Of a DNA stretch of 30,688 nucleotides, positions 1-9,497 are shown piece after piece. The stretch lies in assembly GCA_964058845.1 (NCBI GenBank), contig CAXKVR010000465.1, forward strand, positions 1 through 30,688, written 5' to 3'. The notes under the pieces are model-generated. The model was not told where the DNA came from. It did not search any database and saw nothing but the letters and a program-made list of their open reading frames with translations. The position numbers were made by a program, and so were the translations under genes. The stretch is from Carex sylvatica. Its lineage: Eukaryota; Streptophyta; Magnoliopsida; Poales; Cyperaceae. Every line of letters begins with the position of its first letter. Position 1 is the stretch's first letter.

Positions 1-260
1 CACCCTAATGTTATGTGCTTACAATTAGATGATTATATTTTAATAATTTTATCAATGTGGAGGTTATTTTAACTAATTTCCTGTGTAGTTCATTGTATCT
101 AGTTGCTTGCCACAAAGAAGCATTTTTTTTTCTAGTATGAGTGGATTTGACCATTTTTTTCTGAATGAAGTTGGTTAACTCATCGACTGCCTCAGGGTAT
201 GACAATTGGGTGCTTAGATTGATGTCAAACTCACCAAATTGATACCTAATGCAAGGTATT
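1..260 (-). repeat. Upstream flank of a further PELPK-like paralog lying off the left edge
   Basis: This stretch aligns by eye, in the same orientation, with the flanks that lie upstream of the three minus-strand paralogs (about 6930-7080, 9838-10020 and 12965-13105). Shared landmarks are a block like TTGCCACAAAG, then GATTTGACCA, then a block like GAATGAAGTTGGTTA, then CAGG(G)TATGAC, and finally CACCAAAT. In the other units the gene start lies several hundred bases to the left of these landmarks, so the related gene would begin a few hundred bases before position 1. No coding sequence of that copy is visible here. Confidence 0.7.
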
Positions 261-802
261 AATCCTTGAAGTCTTTTTTAACTTTATCATATCAACAATA
301 TTTACTTTTAAGTTTTAACCGTTTGATTTAGTTTTTTCTCCTTTTATTTATCAGATGTTTCTTGTATCATGCTTTTCTTTGCTCATTTTAAATATATGCA
401 TTTTGAAGTGTCTAAGATGTAATATAATTCTTAACGCATTGCATTATTTTTATGTTCTTCGGTTTAAATATCTTACAGTTAATCATGTTGTTTGTCATTG
501 TATATGTCTTCAAATTTGAAAATAAATATTTATTAACTCCAAAAAATTTTGAGTGCAAATAATTTAATATGGAAAATGTTTTATTTAGAAATGAACATCT
601 TTTTCGGCATTTTTTTTTCCATTTTTCAGTATAGAAAACTCAAGATCTTGAAACAATATATTTAGCTCTAAAGTAGTTTCAAGTTATTTAGCTCTATTTA
701 CATTTGATTTTAGTGACAATAATTTTTTTATTTGAAGAGAATGAACTCAATACTTATTGGCTGTTTTATTTTCTTTTATATGTTTTTATTAGTTTTGTTT
801 AT
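261..802. other. Intergenic, no gene seen
   Basis: AT-rich DNA with only short, unconvincing reading frames. I see no coding pattern, RNA gene or clear repeat boundary. Confidence 0.5.
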
Positions 803-812
803 TTATTGTATA

Positions 813-1235
813 GAGATGGACTTGGGTGAGCCATGGCTCACCAAGCGTTTGTACTCCACGCTGTATTTTCATTTTGAAAGTCCAAACGACCGATCCGAAC
901 CGTTAGATGTGATCTCTATATTGAAATGTGCTTGGAGATCAAATTTTACATTTTTTGGAATTTTTTTACTATTTATTAAGCATTTTTTAAAATTGCTGTT
1001 TTGTTGTGAACAGTAAAAAACAGTAAAATTTTCTGGACCATCGGATCAGCAATTTTAAAAAATACTTAATAAATAGTAAAAAAATTTCAAAAAATATAAA
1101 ATTTGGTCTTCAAGCACATTTCAATATGGAGAACAAGATGAACGGTTCGGATCGGTTGTTTGAATTTTCAAAATGGCTAAAATGAGCCATGGCTCACCAA
1201 CGCAAAATAAGCCATGGCTCATTTTAGCCCAACTC
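813..1235. mobile_element. Foldback MITE, Mutator-like, 9-10 bp TSD
   Basis: Two arms of roughly 180 bp are inverted copies of each other around a centre near 1015. Both arms carry GAGCCATGGCTC and an ACTATTTATTAAG block. The element is flanked by direct repeats TTATTGTATA at 803-812 and 1236-1245 (a 9-bp duplication plus one ambiguous end base, or 10 bp). It shares the subterminal block resembling TTGGAGACCAAATTTTA with the elements at 11329, 14721, 24240 and 30430. The open frame at 732-1016 runs through one arm and is not a gene. The 9-bp-class duplication and long inverted ends suggest a Mutator-type non-autonomous element. Confidence 0.85.
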
Positions 1236-1254
1236 TTATTGTATATTACTTAAT

Positions 1255-1675
1255 GAGGAGGGTTCAAATGCCTCCATTTTTTGTGCCTTCATCATGCCTC
1301 CATTTTTGAAAACTTAAATAATTCAAAGTTTGAAACTTAAACGTCAAAATAAAACCGTTAGATGTGATTTATGTTATTTTCTCTATGTACCCATAAAAAA
1401 TTATCACATTTTGATTTTGCTTTTATGTGAATCAATAAGTTAAAAAAATCAATGTCTAGAAATTATCCACATTAGTATACATTTTTACAAGCTCAAGATG
1501 ACAACCAAAACAAAGTTGAAATGCCATAATTTTTTACACGTGCATAGATAAAATGATGTAGTTCATATCCAGCAGTTTTATTTTGACATTTAAGTTTCAA
1601 ACTTTGAGTTATTTAAGTTTTCAAAAATGGAGGCATGATGGAGACACAAAAAATGAAGGCATTTGAACCCTCCTC
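1255..1675. mobile_element. Foldback MITE, Mutator-like, perfect 9-bp TSD
   Basis: It starts GAGGAGGGTTCAAATGCC and ends with the inverted copy GGCATTTGAACCCTCCTC. It is flanked by perfect 9-bp direct repeats TTACTTAAT at 1246-1254 and 1676-1684. The arms pair over at least 150 bp (AACTTAAATAATTCAAAG and its complement are recognisable). The element at 21551-21962 has the same ends and interior. The left TSD directly abuts the right TSD of the preceding element (1236-1245). Confidence 0.92.
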
Positions 1676-1684
1676 TTACTTAAT

Positions 1685-2334
1685 TAGTATAATTCAGCTG
1701 TTTGGTGTTGAAACAAGCAATGATTAATATGAAATTATTGCGCCTTATTCACAACACAAATTAAGAAGGGAGGAATTAAAAGAGTATACCGAAATGATCC
1801 GAATCATACTTATTTAAAAACAAACAAAAGCTCACAGAATAAGTAATAAATATATATAACTTGAGCGTCCCAATCGAGCTCTGTAATTATTTATCTAAAC
1901 TTGTAAGTAATATGAATCCAATAAATTATATATACATAACTTCAATCGTGCAATTTGAGCATGAACCCGCAAATTGAATTAAACAATCTGAAACCTGATT
2001 TAAAATGTATCCAAATCAGCTGAAGCTCAAAATAAATCAGTCTAATGTAACCGTACCTCATAACATGTCTGAACATAAAATTAAGCAGAGCACAACTTAC
2101 TTAATATGACTCAAAAATACATAGCTCCAACATGTTTTCAATCAATACCTAATTAAACTGTTCCAACAAGAAGCTCGTATTAATTATTTGAAGCTACATG
2201 ATTTGAAATCCAATCTGATCCGAAATTTAAAATGATTAAACTGTTTCACAAGTACTTTCCTGACTTGTATATGTAATTTACTAATTTTTAAGTCAGGTTG
2301 AGATATGCAATATGTTATAAAATCAAATAAATAA

Positions 2335-2335
<1 letters not shown>
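1685..2335. other. Intergenic, no gene seen
   Basis: AT-rich sequence without a convincing reading frame, RNA gene or recognisable repeat boundary. Confidence 0.5.
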
Positions 2336-2379
<44 letters not shown>

Positions 2380-2380
2380 T
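2336..2380. repeat. (ATT)n microsatellite
   Basis: An almost uninterrupted run of ATT trinucleotides. The poly-Ile open frame on the minus strand here (2184-2393) is an artefact of this repeat. Confidence 0.97.
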
Positions 2381-2739
2381 CTGAGTTGATCAAACTTTAG
2401 GAGGTTCATAGTAGACCACCTATTCTGTTTGTTTTGACTTTCTTGATAGGGAAATTGAAAACCTTTTCACATCCAAAATTGAACAAGTAATATGTTCAAA
2501 TGTTAGCTGGTAGTTGTTAGAATAAAAACATTCTCAATTACAAGTGCATCTTTTAGATTTATTTATATTTTTTTTTGTTGATATTGTTGCTCTTTGAAAT
2601 CATGGTGCCACTTTGATCTTCTTCTTTTTTCTCAGCAATTTGACATGTGTGATGTATCTGAAATTTTGGTTTACCAACCCACAGACCTTTGGTTGATCAA
2701 CCTAAGTACCATTGCACCTCATCCTGAAAAACCCCTCAA

Positions 2740-2746
2740 TATAAAT
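2740..2746 (+). promoter_or_regulatory. TATA box of the plus-strand PELPK-like gene
   Basis: TATAAAT lies about 100 bp upstream of the ATG at 2841, which would give a 5' UTR of roughly 65-70 nt. The pyrimidine-rich sequence before the ATG fits a plant 5' UTR. I found no sequence shared with the promoter module of the three minus-strand paralogs. Confidence 0.65.
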
Positions 2747-2840
2747 CTCACCATTTCCCCATTGAGAATTCACACAACTCACCATTTAAAATATTAAACA
2801 CAGTTCTTGAATTTAGTACTCTCTTCAATTGATTGCACTC

Positions 2841-3245
2841 ATGGCTTCTCAAGCTTGGTCAATTCTAGCTTTGTTTTTAGCTTTAACAGCCATTAATGGA
2901 AGTTTCGCGGCTCGTCATCTGTTAGACACGACCCAAGCAGCAGCACCTGAGGTGGCTCCAACATCACCAAAACCGACTATTCCATCTATTCCAGCTATTC
3001 CAACAACTTTGCCACCAGTGCCTTCTATTCCAACGGTCACTATCCCTAGTACAATTCCCGCTACATTACCACCAATTCCTGCCATTCCAACTACAATTCC
3101 CACGACTATACCAACCAATATTCCAACTACATTGCCTCCTATACCTTCCATCCCAAGCATTCCTTCTATTCCCATGACAATTCCCAAGGTACCTTTCCAG
3201 GTCCCGCCTGTTGCAGCCCCACCAGCTGCCACCACTAGTCCATGA
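2841..3245 (+). CDS. PELPK-like secreted Ile/Pro-repeat protein, copy 1
   Basis: A single-exon gene for 134 residues. The start is the ATG that opens MASQAWS, shared with the three paralogs; the in-frame TTG at 2829 is not needed. Residues 1-23 form a signal peptide (hydrophobic core LALFLALTA, probable cleavage SFA|AR). Residues 24-45 are Ala/Thr/Pro-rich with AP, SP and TP pairs, the usual context for hydroxyproline O-glycosylation. The rest is a run of short xIP, TIP and TLPP units ending in a Pro/Ala tail (VPPVAAPPAATTSP). There is no Cys. This resembles the PELPK/proline-rich class of apoplastic cell-wall proteins; a wall-structural or wall-associated role is inference. It is the only plus-strand member and converges tail-to-tail with copy 2. 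Its repeat region is clearly diverged from the other copies, so it is an older branch. Confidence 0.86.
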   Translation: MASQAWSILALFLALTAINGSFAARHLLDTTQAAAPEVAPTSPKPTIPSIPAIPTTLPPVPSIPTVTIPSTIPATLPPIPAIPTTIPTTIPTNIPTTLPPIPSIPSIPSIPMTIPKVPFQVPPVAAPPAATTSP

Positions 3246-4554
3246 AAGATTATCATTTAATTATGTGTGTTGCATTTTGTGAGGAAGTTATAGTGTACTT
3301 AATATATTCTTGCTTGGTTTGTTGATATCTGTTTGGTGTTGTATGTACATGTATATGTCCACTACTACTGTAATTTTAGTATTATACAGTGAATTACATT
3401 GTTTTTTTATATGCTATTTCATTTTTGCAATGAAAAATGCTGGTTTATTTCAAGCTATAATCTCACTTTTGTTTGTGATGGGTCTTTTAATTTTTTGGAG
3501 AATAAATGTCCTTCATTTTATTTTTAACCTTTAATAATAATGAGCAACGACACAATTGTTGTATGATTCTGGTAAATTTATTGAGAAAATTGCTACATGC
3601 TTAAAACTATGCAAAATATTGGCACACATGGATGATTAAGATTTAAGAGCAAACACAATAGCTTTAGCCTAAATTGAATTAAAACATATATAATAACTAA
3701 TTTTAAGAAGTTTACATGCATATGTATATCTAAACCAAATTGCAACAGGTAACAATTAATGACTTCCCCATGGCCATGAGAAACAACCTTTGATAAAACA
3801 TTTGATAATTGAAGCCGACAATGGATGCTTCTTTGCAATTTAAAGTAGGAGATGCGCCAAACGGGGCCCTTTTGGTGTAACATTTTGCGTCACAGCATTC
3901 TCATTTCTCATGTGTTAATAAATAAAAATGAAACCTTTGTGATCAGAATTAAGACATGGTTCGATACGGCATCACAAACAATTATCGGTACTTAATACTT
4001 AGAGCTAACGTAAGGTAACAGACTAATTAATTAGTATTTGATAAGAACTTAATAAATTTCATAGTGGAAGAGAGAACACAAATTTAACTTCCATTATCAA
4101 TAATCTCTTACGCTCTTAAATTCAAAAGATTCCTTACATATTATACAGACCCAAAACCTTTTACACACTCTATTATCGCTAAATAATATTTAAAACTCTC
4201 ATTAATCCTCTCTATTTTCTAAGTACATTTTTTCCACTTTCCAAAACATTCTAGAAGACTACAACATGATTTTCTAGAAAATTTCATCATTAACTAATGA
4301 ACTGTTCATGACAATTCTAGAGATTTCCAACAATAACTATAACATTTGGCCATTAATTATGTTCATTATTTCTAACAGAAATGTTATCTACCAAGCATCT
4401 GCTTTCTCTGTAGAAGGATCGCTGAAACGGTGCCAACAATCTGTTTCAAGAATGCCACTTCTTAACAATCCTCCTTCATCACTTGGCAATTGTCATGTAC
4501 TTCGCCTACACAAGTGATTGGATTGAGATGATGAGCTTAAGCTTTCACTGATGC
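3246..4554. other. 3' UTR of copy 1, then intergenic
   Basis: The first few hundred bases after the stop are T-rich and plausible 3' UTR. I could not fix a poly(A) site. The remainder to the start of repeat unit A is AT-rich, with short frames (3593-3883 minus, 4308-4517 plus) that lack any recognisable motif. Confidence 0.5.
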
Positions 4555-5405
4555 TTCTTTTCGAAAGCATTACCGACAACACTTTAATCATTATAGAGAA
4601 AGTTGCAACTGTATTTTTAGAGATGAACCCAGAGTGTTAAACAATCTTGTGTATCAAGTGCGGATTGAATTTATTCTTAATTTAATTTCTTTTGCTTCAA
4701 ATTATCATTTACTTTTGTAATCTGACTTATATAAGCTAACTTTGTAATCTAACTAATAAGCAATGACCCTGCCTTATTTGCAAAGGATAAGAGGTGAAAA
4801 CCACAAGCAATGGTTTCCGATTCCATAGACACATCTCTATTGGCAAAAAGAAAATAACTGCAATGATATCCTTCCCATTTCCCCAAAGAAAACTAAGCAT
4901 AACTTAAGCTATGATTGTCCCACAAAAAATAAAAAATTTAATTTGTCGTAAATCATTTATATATCAATTCAGAAACTTCATATTTTTCGATTGAGAAAAA
5001 TACATAAGCGCGTTTTTTGCTTTGCATATGATCAATTGTAGAAAATCTTATTTCAAAAACTTCAGAATTGTTTGCATCTTTGTTAATTACTTATTATTAT
5101 GCTAAATTGTATGTGTGCTCACATTCAGCGCTTTACTAAAAGAAACAATGTATACTCCCGCAAAAATGAAAAGATCAGTTTAATACACAAGCGATATCTC
5201 CTAGACTGAAGAAACCAAATGCATCCTTTCATTCCAAAATATGAAATTTCATACAAACGAACCATATGATTCTCAAACTAAAAAAGACACAAATAGTAAA
5301 CATATATTAATTATGTAGTACAAAACCAAAAATAAATCAACATAACAAATATATGGAGTATCTAATACATGACTGCTGTCTCACAAAATCAAAATTATAT
5401 GATGA

Positions 5406-5831
5406 TCATGGATTGGTGGTGTCAGCAGGTGGCGCCGGAGGTGTTACCACTTTTGGGATTGCAGGAATGCTGGGGATGGCAGGCATAGGAGGCAATGCAG
5501 TGGGAATAACAGAGGGCATATTAGGAATATTGGGAATAACAGAGGGCATATTAGGAATATTGGGAATGCTCGGCATACCGGAGATAGGTGGCAGTCCAGT
5601 GGGAATAGCAGGAATATTTGGTATGGTGAACGTCGGAATAATTGAAGAAATCGGGGGAAAAGTTGTTGGAATAGTAGGAATAGTTGTTGGAATAGTCACT
5701 TTCGGTGTAGTTGGAGTGGCTTCTGGTGCTGCTGCTTCGGTCGTTTCTAAGAGACGGCGAGCTGCAAAACTTCCATTGATGGTTGTAAAAACAAGAGCCA
5801 AAGCTAGGAGTGACCAAGCTTGAGAAGCCAT
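5406..5831 (-). CDS. PELPK-like secreted Ile/Pro-repeat protein, copy 2
   Basis: Single exon, 141 residues. The start is the ATG of MASQAWS, matching all paralogs; the longer in-frame extension upstream (to 5954) overlaps the TATA box and is not believed. The signal peptide spans residues 1-23 (core LLALALVFTTI, cleavage SFA|AR). A segment ARRLLETTEAAAPEATPTTP follows, rich in AP and TP pairs, and then IP and GLPP/FPP repeats to a TPPAPPADTTNP tail. There is no Cys. Compared with copy 3 it has one extra 10-residue unit, NIPNMPSVIP, from a perfect 30-bp tandem duplication. Promoter and N-terminal half are almost identical to copy 3. It is probably exported to the cell wall; precise function is unknown. 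Confidence 0.86.
   Translation of the reverse strand: MASQAWSLLALALVFTTINGSFAARRLLETTEAAAPEATPTTPKVTIPTTIPTIPTTFPPISSIIPTFTIPNIPAIPTGLPPISGMPSIPNIPNMPSVIPNIPNMPSVIPTALPPMPAIPSIPAIPKVVTPPAPPADTTNP
5501..5560 (-). repeat. Perfect 30-bp tandem duplication inside copy 2
   Basis: Positions 5501-5530 and 5531-5560 are identical. Each encodes one in-frame 10-residue unit (NIPNMPSVIP, frame-shifted around the repeat edge). Copies 3 and 4 have a single unit here, so this is a recent in-frame expansion. Confidence 0.97.
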
Positions 5832-5925
5832 TAGCGAAATGGTACAGAGAATGTAGATAACAAATGGATTTAAGTAGAAAACTTTGGTTGTTGCTGTTTT
5901 GTGGTTTGACATGGAAGATATGTGA

Positions 5926-5934
5926 TATTTATAG
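5926..5934 (-). promoter_or_regulatory. TATA box of copy 2
   Basis: CTATAAATA on the minus strand, about 95 bp upstream of the ATG. The same octamer-plus context occurs at equivalent places in copies 3 and 4. Confidence 0.8.
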
Positions 5935-5939
5935 TATAC

Positions 5940-6066
5940 GGTTTCAAGTGGCAAGCTGCAATATAGTCTTTACTTTGGTGAACAAGATATAACAGAAGTT
6001 CCATCTTAAGTTTTCTGTGGCATGTAGCGTAGACTGTAATCATGTAGTGAGTCGCTATTTGTTGGC
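5940..6066 (-). promoter_or_regulatory. Conserved proximal promoter module, copy 2
   Basis: This block directly upstream of the TATA box is shared with 9371-9497 and 12662-12793. Conserved landmarks (plus-strand reading) are TTTCAAGTGGCA, TGCAATATAGTCTTTA, TTTGGTGAAC, TTTTCTGTGGCATGTAG and TCGCTATTTGTTGG. Similarity drops sharply beyond it, which suggests a regulatory module kept by selection or homogenisation. Confidence 0.65.
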
Positions 6067-6593
6067 ATTATTTTAGTATAATTTCATTCCAATTTCATAT
6101 TCTATTCTAGGTGGTAATTTCATTTGAAATTTTAAAATATATGATAATTTCATAAATTAAGATATTATTTTTAATAAAATTAATTTCGAGAATCAAGCTT
6201 TAATTAGTCTAGTGACAAAGACGATATTCTATGTTTGAAAGGTCGCAAATTCAAAACTCAGATAGAAGAATCCTTAAGATATTAAATAGTTGGGTTGCTT
6301 GAACTCAAATATTTACTCAAAAAATAAATTTACTTTCAAAATGCTATGTTGGCAAAAAAATATTAATTTTCTACTCGCACGTTCGCCCATCTTAGAAATT
6401 AGTTTACGAGATATATGAGAATTTCTTTTTCATTTTATAAATGTTAAAAGCAAACAAAATTAATTGCATAATTAGAGTGTTTTTGAAAATACCTTTAAAT
6501 TAATTTCGGCTATTATTATTCTAACTTCAATTTAATCTTATGAATGCAGATCAATACCGTTAGTATAATACTAATGATCCTTGTAGTTTGTTG

Positions 6594-6913
6594 CATAGTG
6601 ATAAATGAATAGTTCGAGCTTGGTTCACCGGGTTAAAAGTTTGTAATTCTTGTGTAATTCAGATATAATTCGGGAATGATTCGGTACAATAAGGAAGTTT
6701 TAAAAAAAAAAAAAACTTAAATATAATTATCCCCAAAAAAAATAAAACAAAATTTCACGTTTTTCTCGCGAATAATTCGTGACTCGCGTTTTATTTGCGA
6801 AAAAACGTATTATACGTATTTTTGCATTTTATTGAGAGTTCGATTTGAAAACGTCAAAAAAAACGAATAAAACGCGAATTACTCGTGAATTATTTGAATA
6901 TATTGTTACTATG
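6594..6913. mobile_element. hAT-like MITE with 8-bp TSD and paralogous empty site
   Basis: Inverted ends are CATAGTGATAA at the left and TTGTTACTATG at the right. Flanking direct repeats are GTTTGTTG (6586-6593) and GTTTATTT (6914-6921). Unit C has the uninterrupted site GTTTATTG at 12954-12961, followed by the same GCATTCAG flank, which confirms the insertion point. The interior is rich in GAATTATT and GCGAATTA motifs and relates to the elements at 17508-17801 and 30209. Confidence 0.85.
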
Positions 6914-7111
6914 GTTTATTTCATGCGTGCATTCAGTTGATTGCTACGTACAGAGAATCTATTAATTTTGATGCTTTGAGTAGATTTGAGCAAGGTTTGA
7001 ATGAAGTTGGTTACCTCCTCAACTGCTTCTGGTATGACTATAGGAGCCTCTAGTTTGAGAATGATCTCACCAAATTAAAAGTATAGATTGTTCATGAAGT
7101 GGCACGTGCGC

Positions 7112-7240
7112 CACAACAACAAGGTAGTTACTTTTCGCGACGGAATATCGTTATAAACGTGTTTTTTCTATTAGTGACGGTACTTTTCGCGACAGAGTAC
7201 CGTCATAAATGCGTTTTTTCTCTCGCGAAAAGTGTCTACC
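7112..7240. mobile_element. Short inverted-end insertion in unit A
   Basis: Units B and C read straight from a GGCACGTGC-like block into (A)TTTGGTAGATTACT. In unit A these are separated by about 130 bp bounded by CAAGGTAGTTACTTTTCGCGA and its near-inverted copy TCGCGAAAAGTGTCTACCTTG. The interior repeats a GACGGTACTTTTCGCGACA-like motif. Exact ends and superfamily are unclear; a 3-bp CAA duplication is possible. Confidence 0.6.
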
Positions 7241-7450
7241 TTGCAATGCGTTTGGTTTGATAGATTACTCTTTGTTGGGCTCTAATTTTAGTTATGTTTT
7301 TTTTTATAGTGCGTAAATCACCTGCAATAGAAATTTTGATCATCCATAAATAAATAAAATACAAATGTGATACAAGGAAAACCAGAAAATAAATGAAGGT
7401 GGAATAGATTTCTAAAATTAACAAGTTATATCTAAAAGTTTTTTCCAAAT

Positions 7451-7944
7451 TATAAAATTTTGTAATTAATTCCAGCAATTGTGAACAGTATATGATTACA
7501 TCACATTTTCACAAGAAATTGTTCAAGTGAAGAGAATGAGCTTTGTGAGCAGTGGCTGATCTAGACTCAAATAAAAACACAAAGTACAAAATAGCCATCA
7601 ATTTTACTCAATAAATTAAAATAGTCCCGGTATTATTACAATACATGAGATTTATCTGTCTATACCTCATAGAATAAAATAACAAGTTTCATAATTAATT
7701 AATACTCCAAAATTTACTAGTCAGCATATAAAGTTAGTTTGAAAAAACTATTTACTTGCTCTCACTTCACTTATACTTTAGGTTAATAATTTCTTTAATT
7801 ATGATTGGTAATTAGAATTATAAGTTAAAAAGATTAGAAATTAGCATTGAAAAATATAAGTCAAAACATTGTTTATTTATCAAGTACCCAATTAGTTAAT
7901 GGATTTAAATCCAATTAGCTATTTAAATCCAATTCGACAAATGA
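7451..7944. other. Spacer between units A and B, no gene seen
   Basis: AT-rich spacer without a convincing gene. The frame at 7236-7478 (minus) overlaps the unit A flank and has no recognisable motif. Confidence 0.5.
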
Positions 7945-8867
7945 TTTCTTTCCGAAGGCATTACGGACAGATTATATATACTACATTTAATCAGTATAGA
8001 GAGTTGCAATTGTATTTTCGTAGATGAGCCCTGAATCGTTACACGTTCGTGTGTATCAATTAGTGCGGATTCAATTTATTCTTAGTTTCTTTTGTTCCAA
8101 ATTCTCTTTTACTTTGGTAATCTGACTTTTGGATCTAATTAACTTATAAGCTAGCTAGTGCCATGACCCTGTTATTTTCAAAGGAGAAAACTAAAAACTA
8201 TACAAGCAAATGATATCCTTACAATTTCCCCAAAGAAAACAGAAGATAACATGAGCTTTGATCGATTGTCGACAAGGAATAAAAAAAAAAATCATTTGTC
8301 GTAAATCATTTGATCGCCATCACACTAAATTGTATTGGATATTATTCATTAATATATATATCAAACTGTTCAGAAAATTTATATTTTTCGATTGAGAAAA
8401 ATACGTAAGCGTGTTTAACATTAGGTCACCTACGCGCGTACTTTAATCGAATGTATTTGTATGATTATCATTAGATCAAGAAAATCTTATTTAAAAAGTT
8501 TCAAAATTGTTTTTATCTTTGTCAATTATTTATTAGTATGATAAAATGTATATGTATATGTGCTCACATTCAGGGCTTTACAAAAAGAAACCTTCTATAC
8601 TCTCGCAAGAATGAAAATATCATATTAATACACAAAAGATATCTCCTAGGCTGAAGAAACGAAGTACTTAATTCCTCTCAATCCGAAATAGGAAATTACA
8701 TACAAACAAAAATATATAATTCTCAAACTACAAAACACACAAATAATAAACATAAATTAACTATATATGTAGAATGTAGTATAAAAAAACCAAACATAAA
8801 TCAACATAACAAATATATAGAGTATCTAATACATGACCAGTCTCACATAATGAAAATGATATAATGA

Positions 8868-9263
8868 TCATGGACTCGTGGTGTCAGCAGGTGGCGCCGG
8901 AGGCGTTAGCACTTTTGGTATTGCAGGAATGCCGGGGATGACCGGCATAGGAGGCAATGCAGTGGGAATAACAGAGGGCATATTAGGAATATTGGGAATG
9001 CTCGGCATACCGGAGATAGGTGGCAGTCCAGCAGGAATAGCAGGAATATTTGGTATGGTGAACGTCGGAATAATTGAAGAAATCGGGGGAAAAGTTGTTG
9101 GAATAGTAGGAATAGTTGTTGGAATAGTCACTTTCGGTGTAGTTGGAGTGGCTTCTGGTGCTGCTGCTTCGGTCGTTTCTAAGAGACGGCGAGCTGCAAA
9201 ACTTCCATTGATGGTTGTAAAAACAAGAGCCATAGCTAGGAGTGACCAAGCTTGAGAAGCCAT
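8868..9263 (-). CDS. PELPK-like secreted Ile/Pro-repeat protein, copy 3
   Basis: Single exon, 131 residues, starting at the conserved MASQAWS. The signal peptide covers residues 1-23, with a Met for Leu change in the core (LLAMALVF). The mature N-terminus ARRLLETTEAAAPEATPTTP is the same as copy 2, and the protein continues with IP and xLPP repeats to a TPPAPPADTTSP tail. Apart from the 10-residue unit missing here, I count six residue differences from copy 2, four of them clustered in the C-terminal 30 residues. Promoter and N-terminal half are near identical to copy 2, pointing to recent duplication or gene conversion. It is likely secreted to the wall; function is not established. Confidence 0.86.
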   Translation of the reverse strand: MASQAWSLLAMALVFTTINGSFAARRLLETTEAAAPEATPTTPKVTIPTTIPTIPTTFPPISSIIPTFTIPNIPAIPAGLPPISGMPSIPNIPNMPSVIPTALPPMPVIPGIPAIPKVLTPPAPPADTTSP

Positions 9264-9356
9264 AGCGAAATGGTACAGAGAATGTAGATAACAAATGGAT
9301 TTAAGTAGAAAACTTTGGTTGTTGCTGTTTTGTGGTTTGACATGGAAGATATGTGA

Positions 9357-9365
9357 TATTTATAG
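9357..9365 (-). promoter_or_regulatory. TATA box of copy 3
   Basis: CTATAAATA on the minus strand, about 94 bp upstream of the ATG, in the same context as in copy 2. Confidence 0.8.
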
Positions 9366-9370
9366 TATAC

Positions 9371-9497
9371 GGTTTCAAGTGGCAAACTGCAATATAGTCT
9401 TTACTTTGGTGAACAAGATATAACAGAAGTTCCATCTTAAGTTTTCTGTGGCATGTAGCGTAGACTGTAACCATGTAGTGAGTCGCTATTTGTTGGC
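9371..9497 (-). promoter_or_regulatory. Conserved proximal promoter module, copy 3
   Basis: Almost identical to 5940-6066: between each ATG and the end of the module I count two substitutions and one single-base indel. Beyond GTTGGC the two units diverge abruptly. Confidence 0.65.

Larger units (their letters stand above)
4555..7450 (-). repeat. Tandem gene-bearing unit A (contains copy 2)
   Basis: Unit A aligns with units B and C along most of its length: a 3'-side flank (GTTGCAACTGTATTTT-like block near 4600, CCCCAAAGAAAACT near 4880), the gene, its promoter, and an upstream flank (6930-7110, then a GTGCGTAAATC block near 7310). It carries two insertions absent from the other units: a hAT-like MITE at 6594-6913 and a short inverted-end insert near 7112-7240. 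Outer boundaries are approximate. Confidence 0.75.

Noticed and set aside
732..1016. 94-codon open frame
   Set aside because: It overlaps the arm of a foldback MITE with its own TSD and has no protein-like motif.
2184..2393. Poly-Ile frame
   Set aside because: Produced by an (ATT)n microsatellite.
5551..5817. Ser/Tyr/Asn-rich frame within copies 2 and 3 (also 8983-9294)
   Set aside because: It is the +1-type shadow frame of the repeat gene and has no independent start context.
5353..5823. Gly-rich frame opposite copy 2 (and equivalents at 2915-3256, 8878-9255, 12180-12551)
   Set aside because: Reverse reading of a Pro/Ile repeat gene gives Gly-rich open frames automatically. The sense strand has the signal peptide, TATA box and conserved start.
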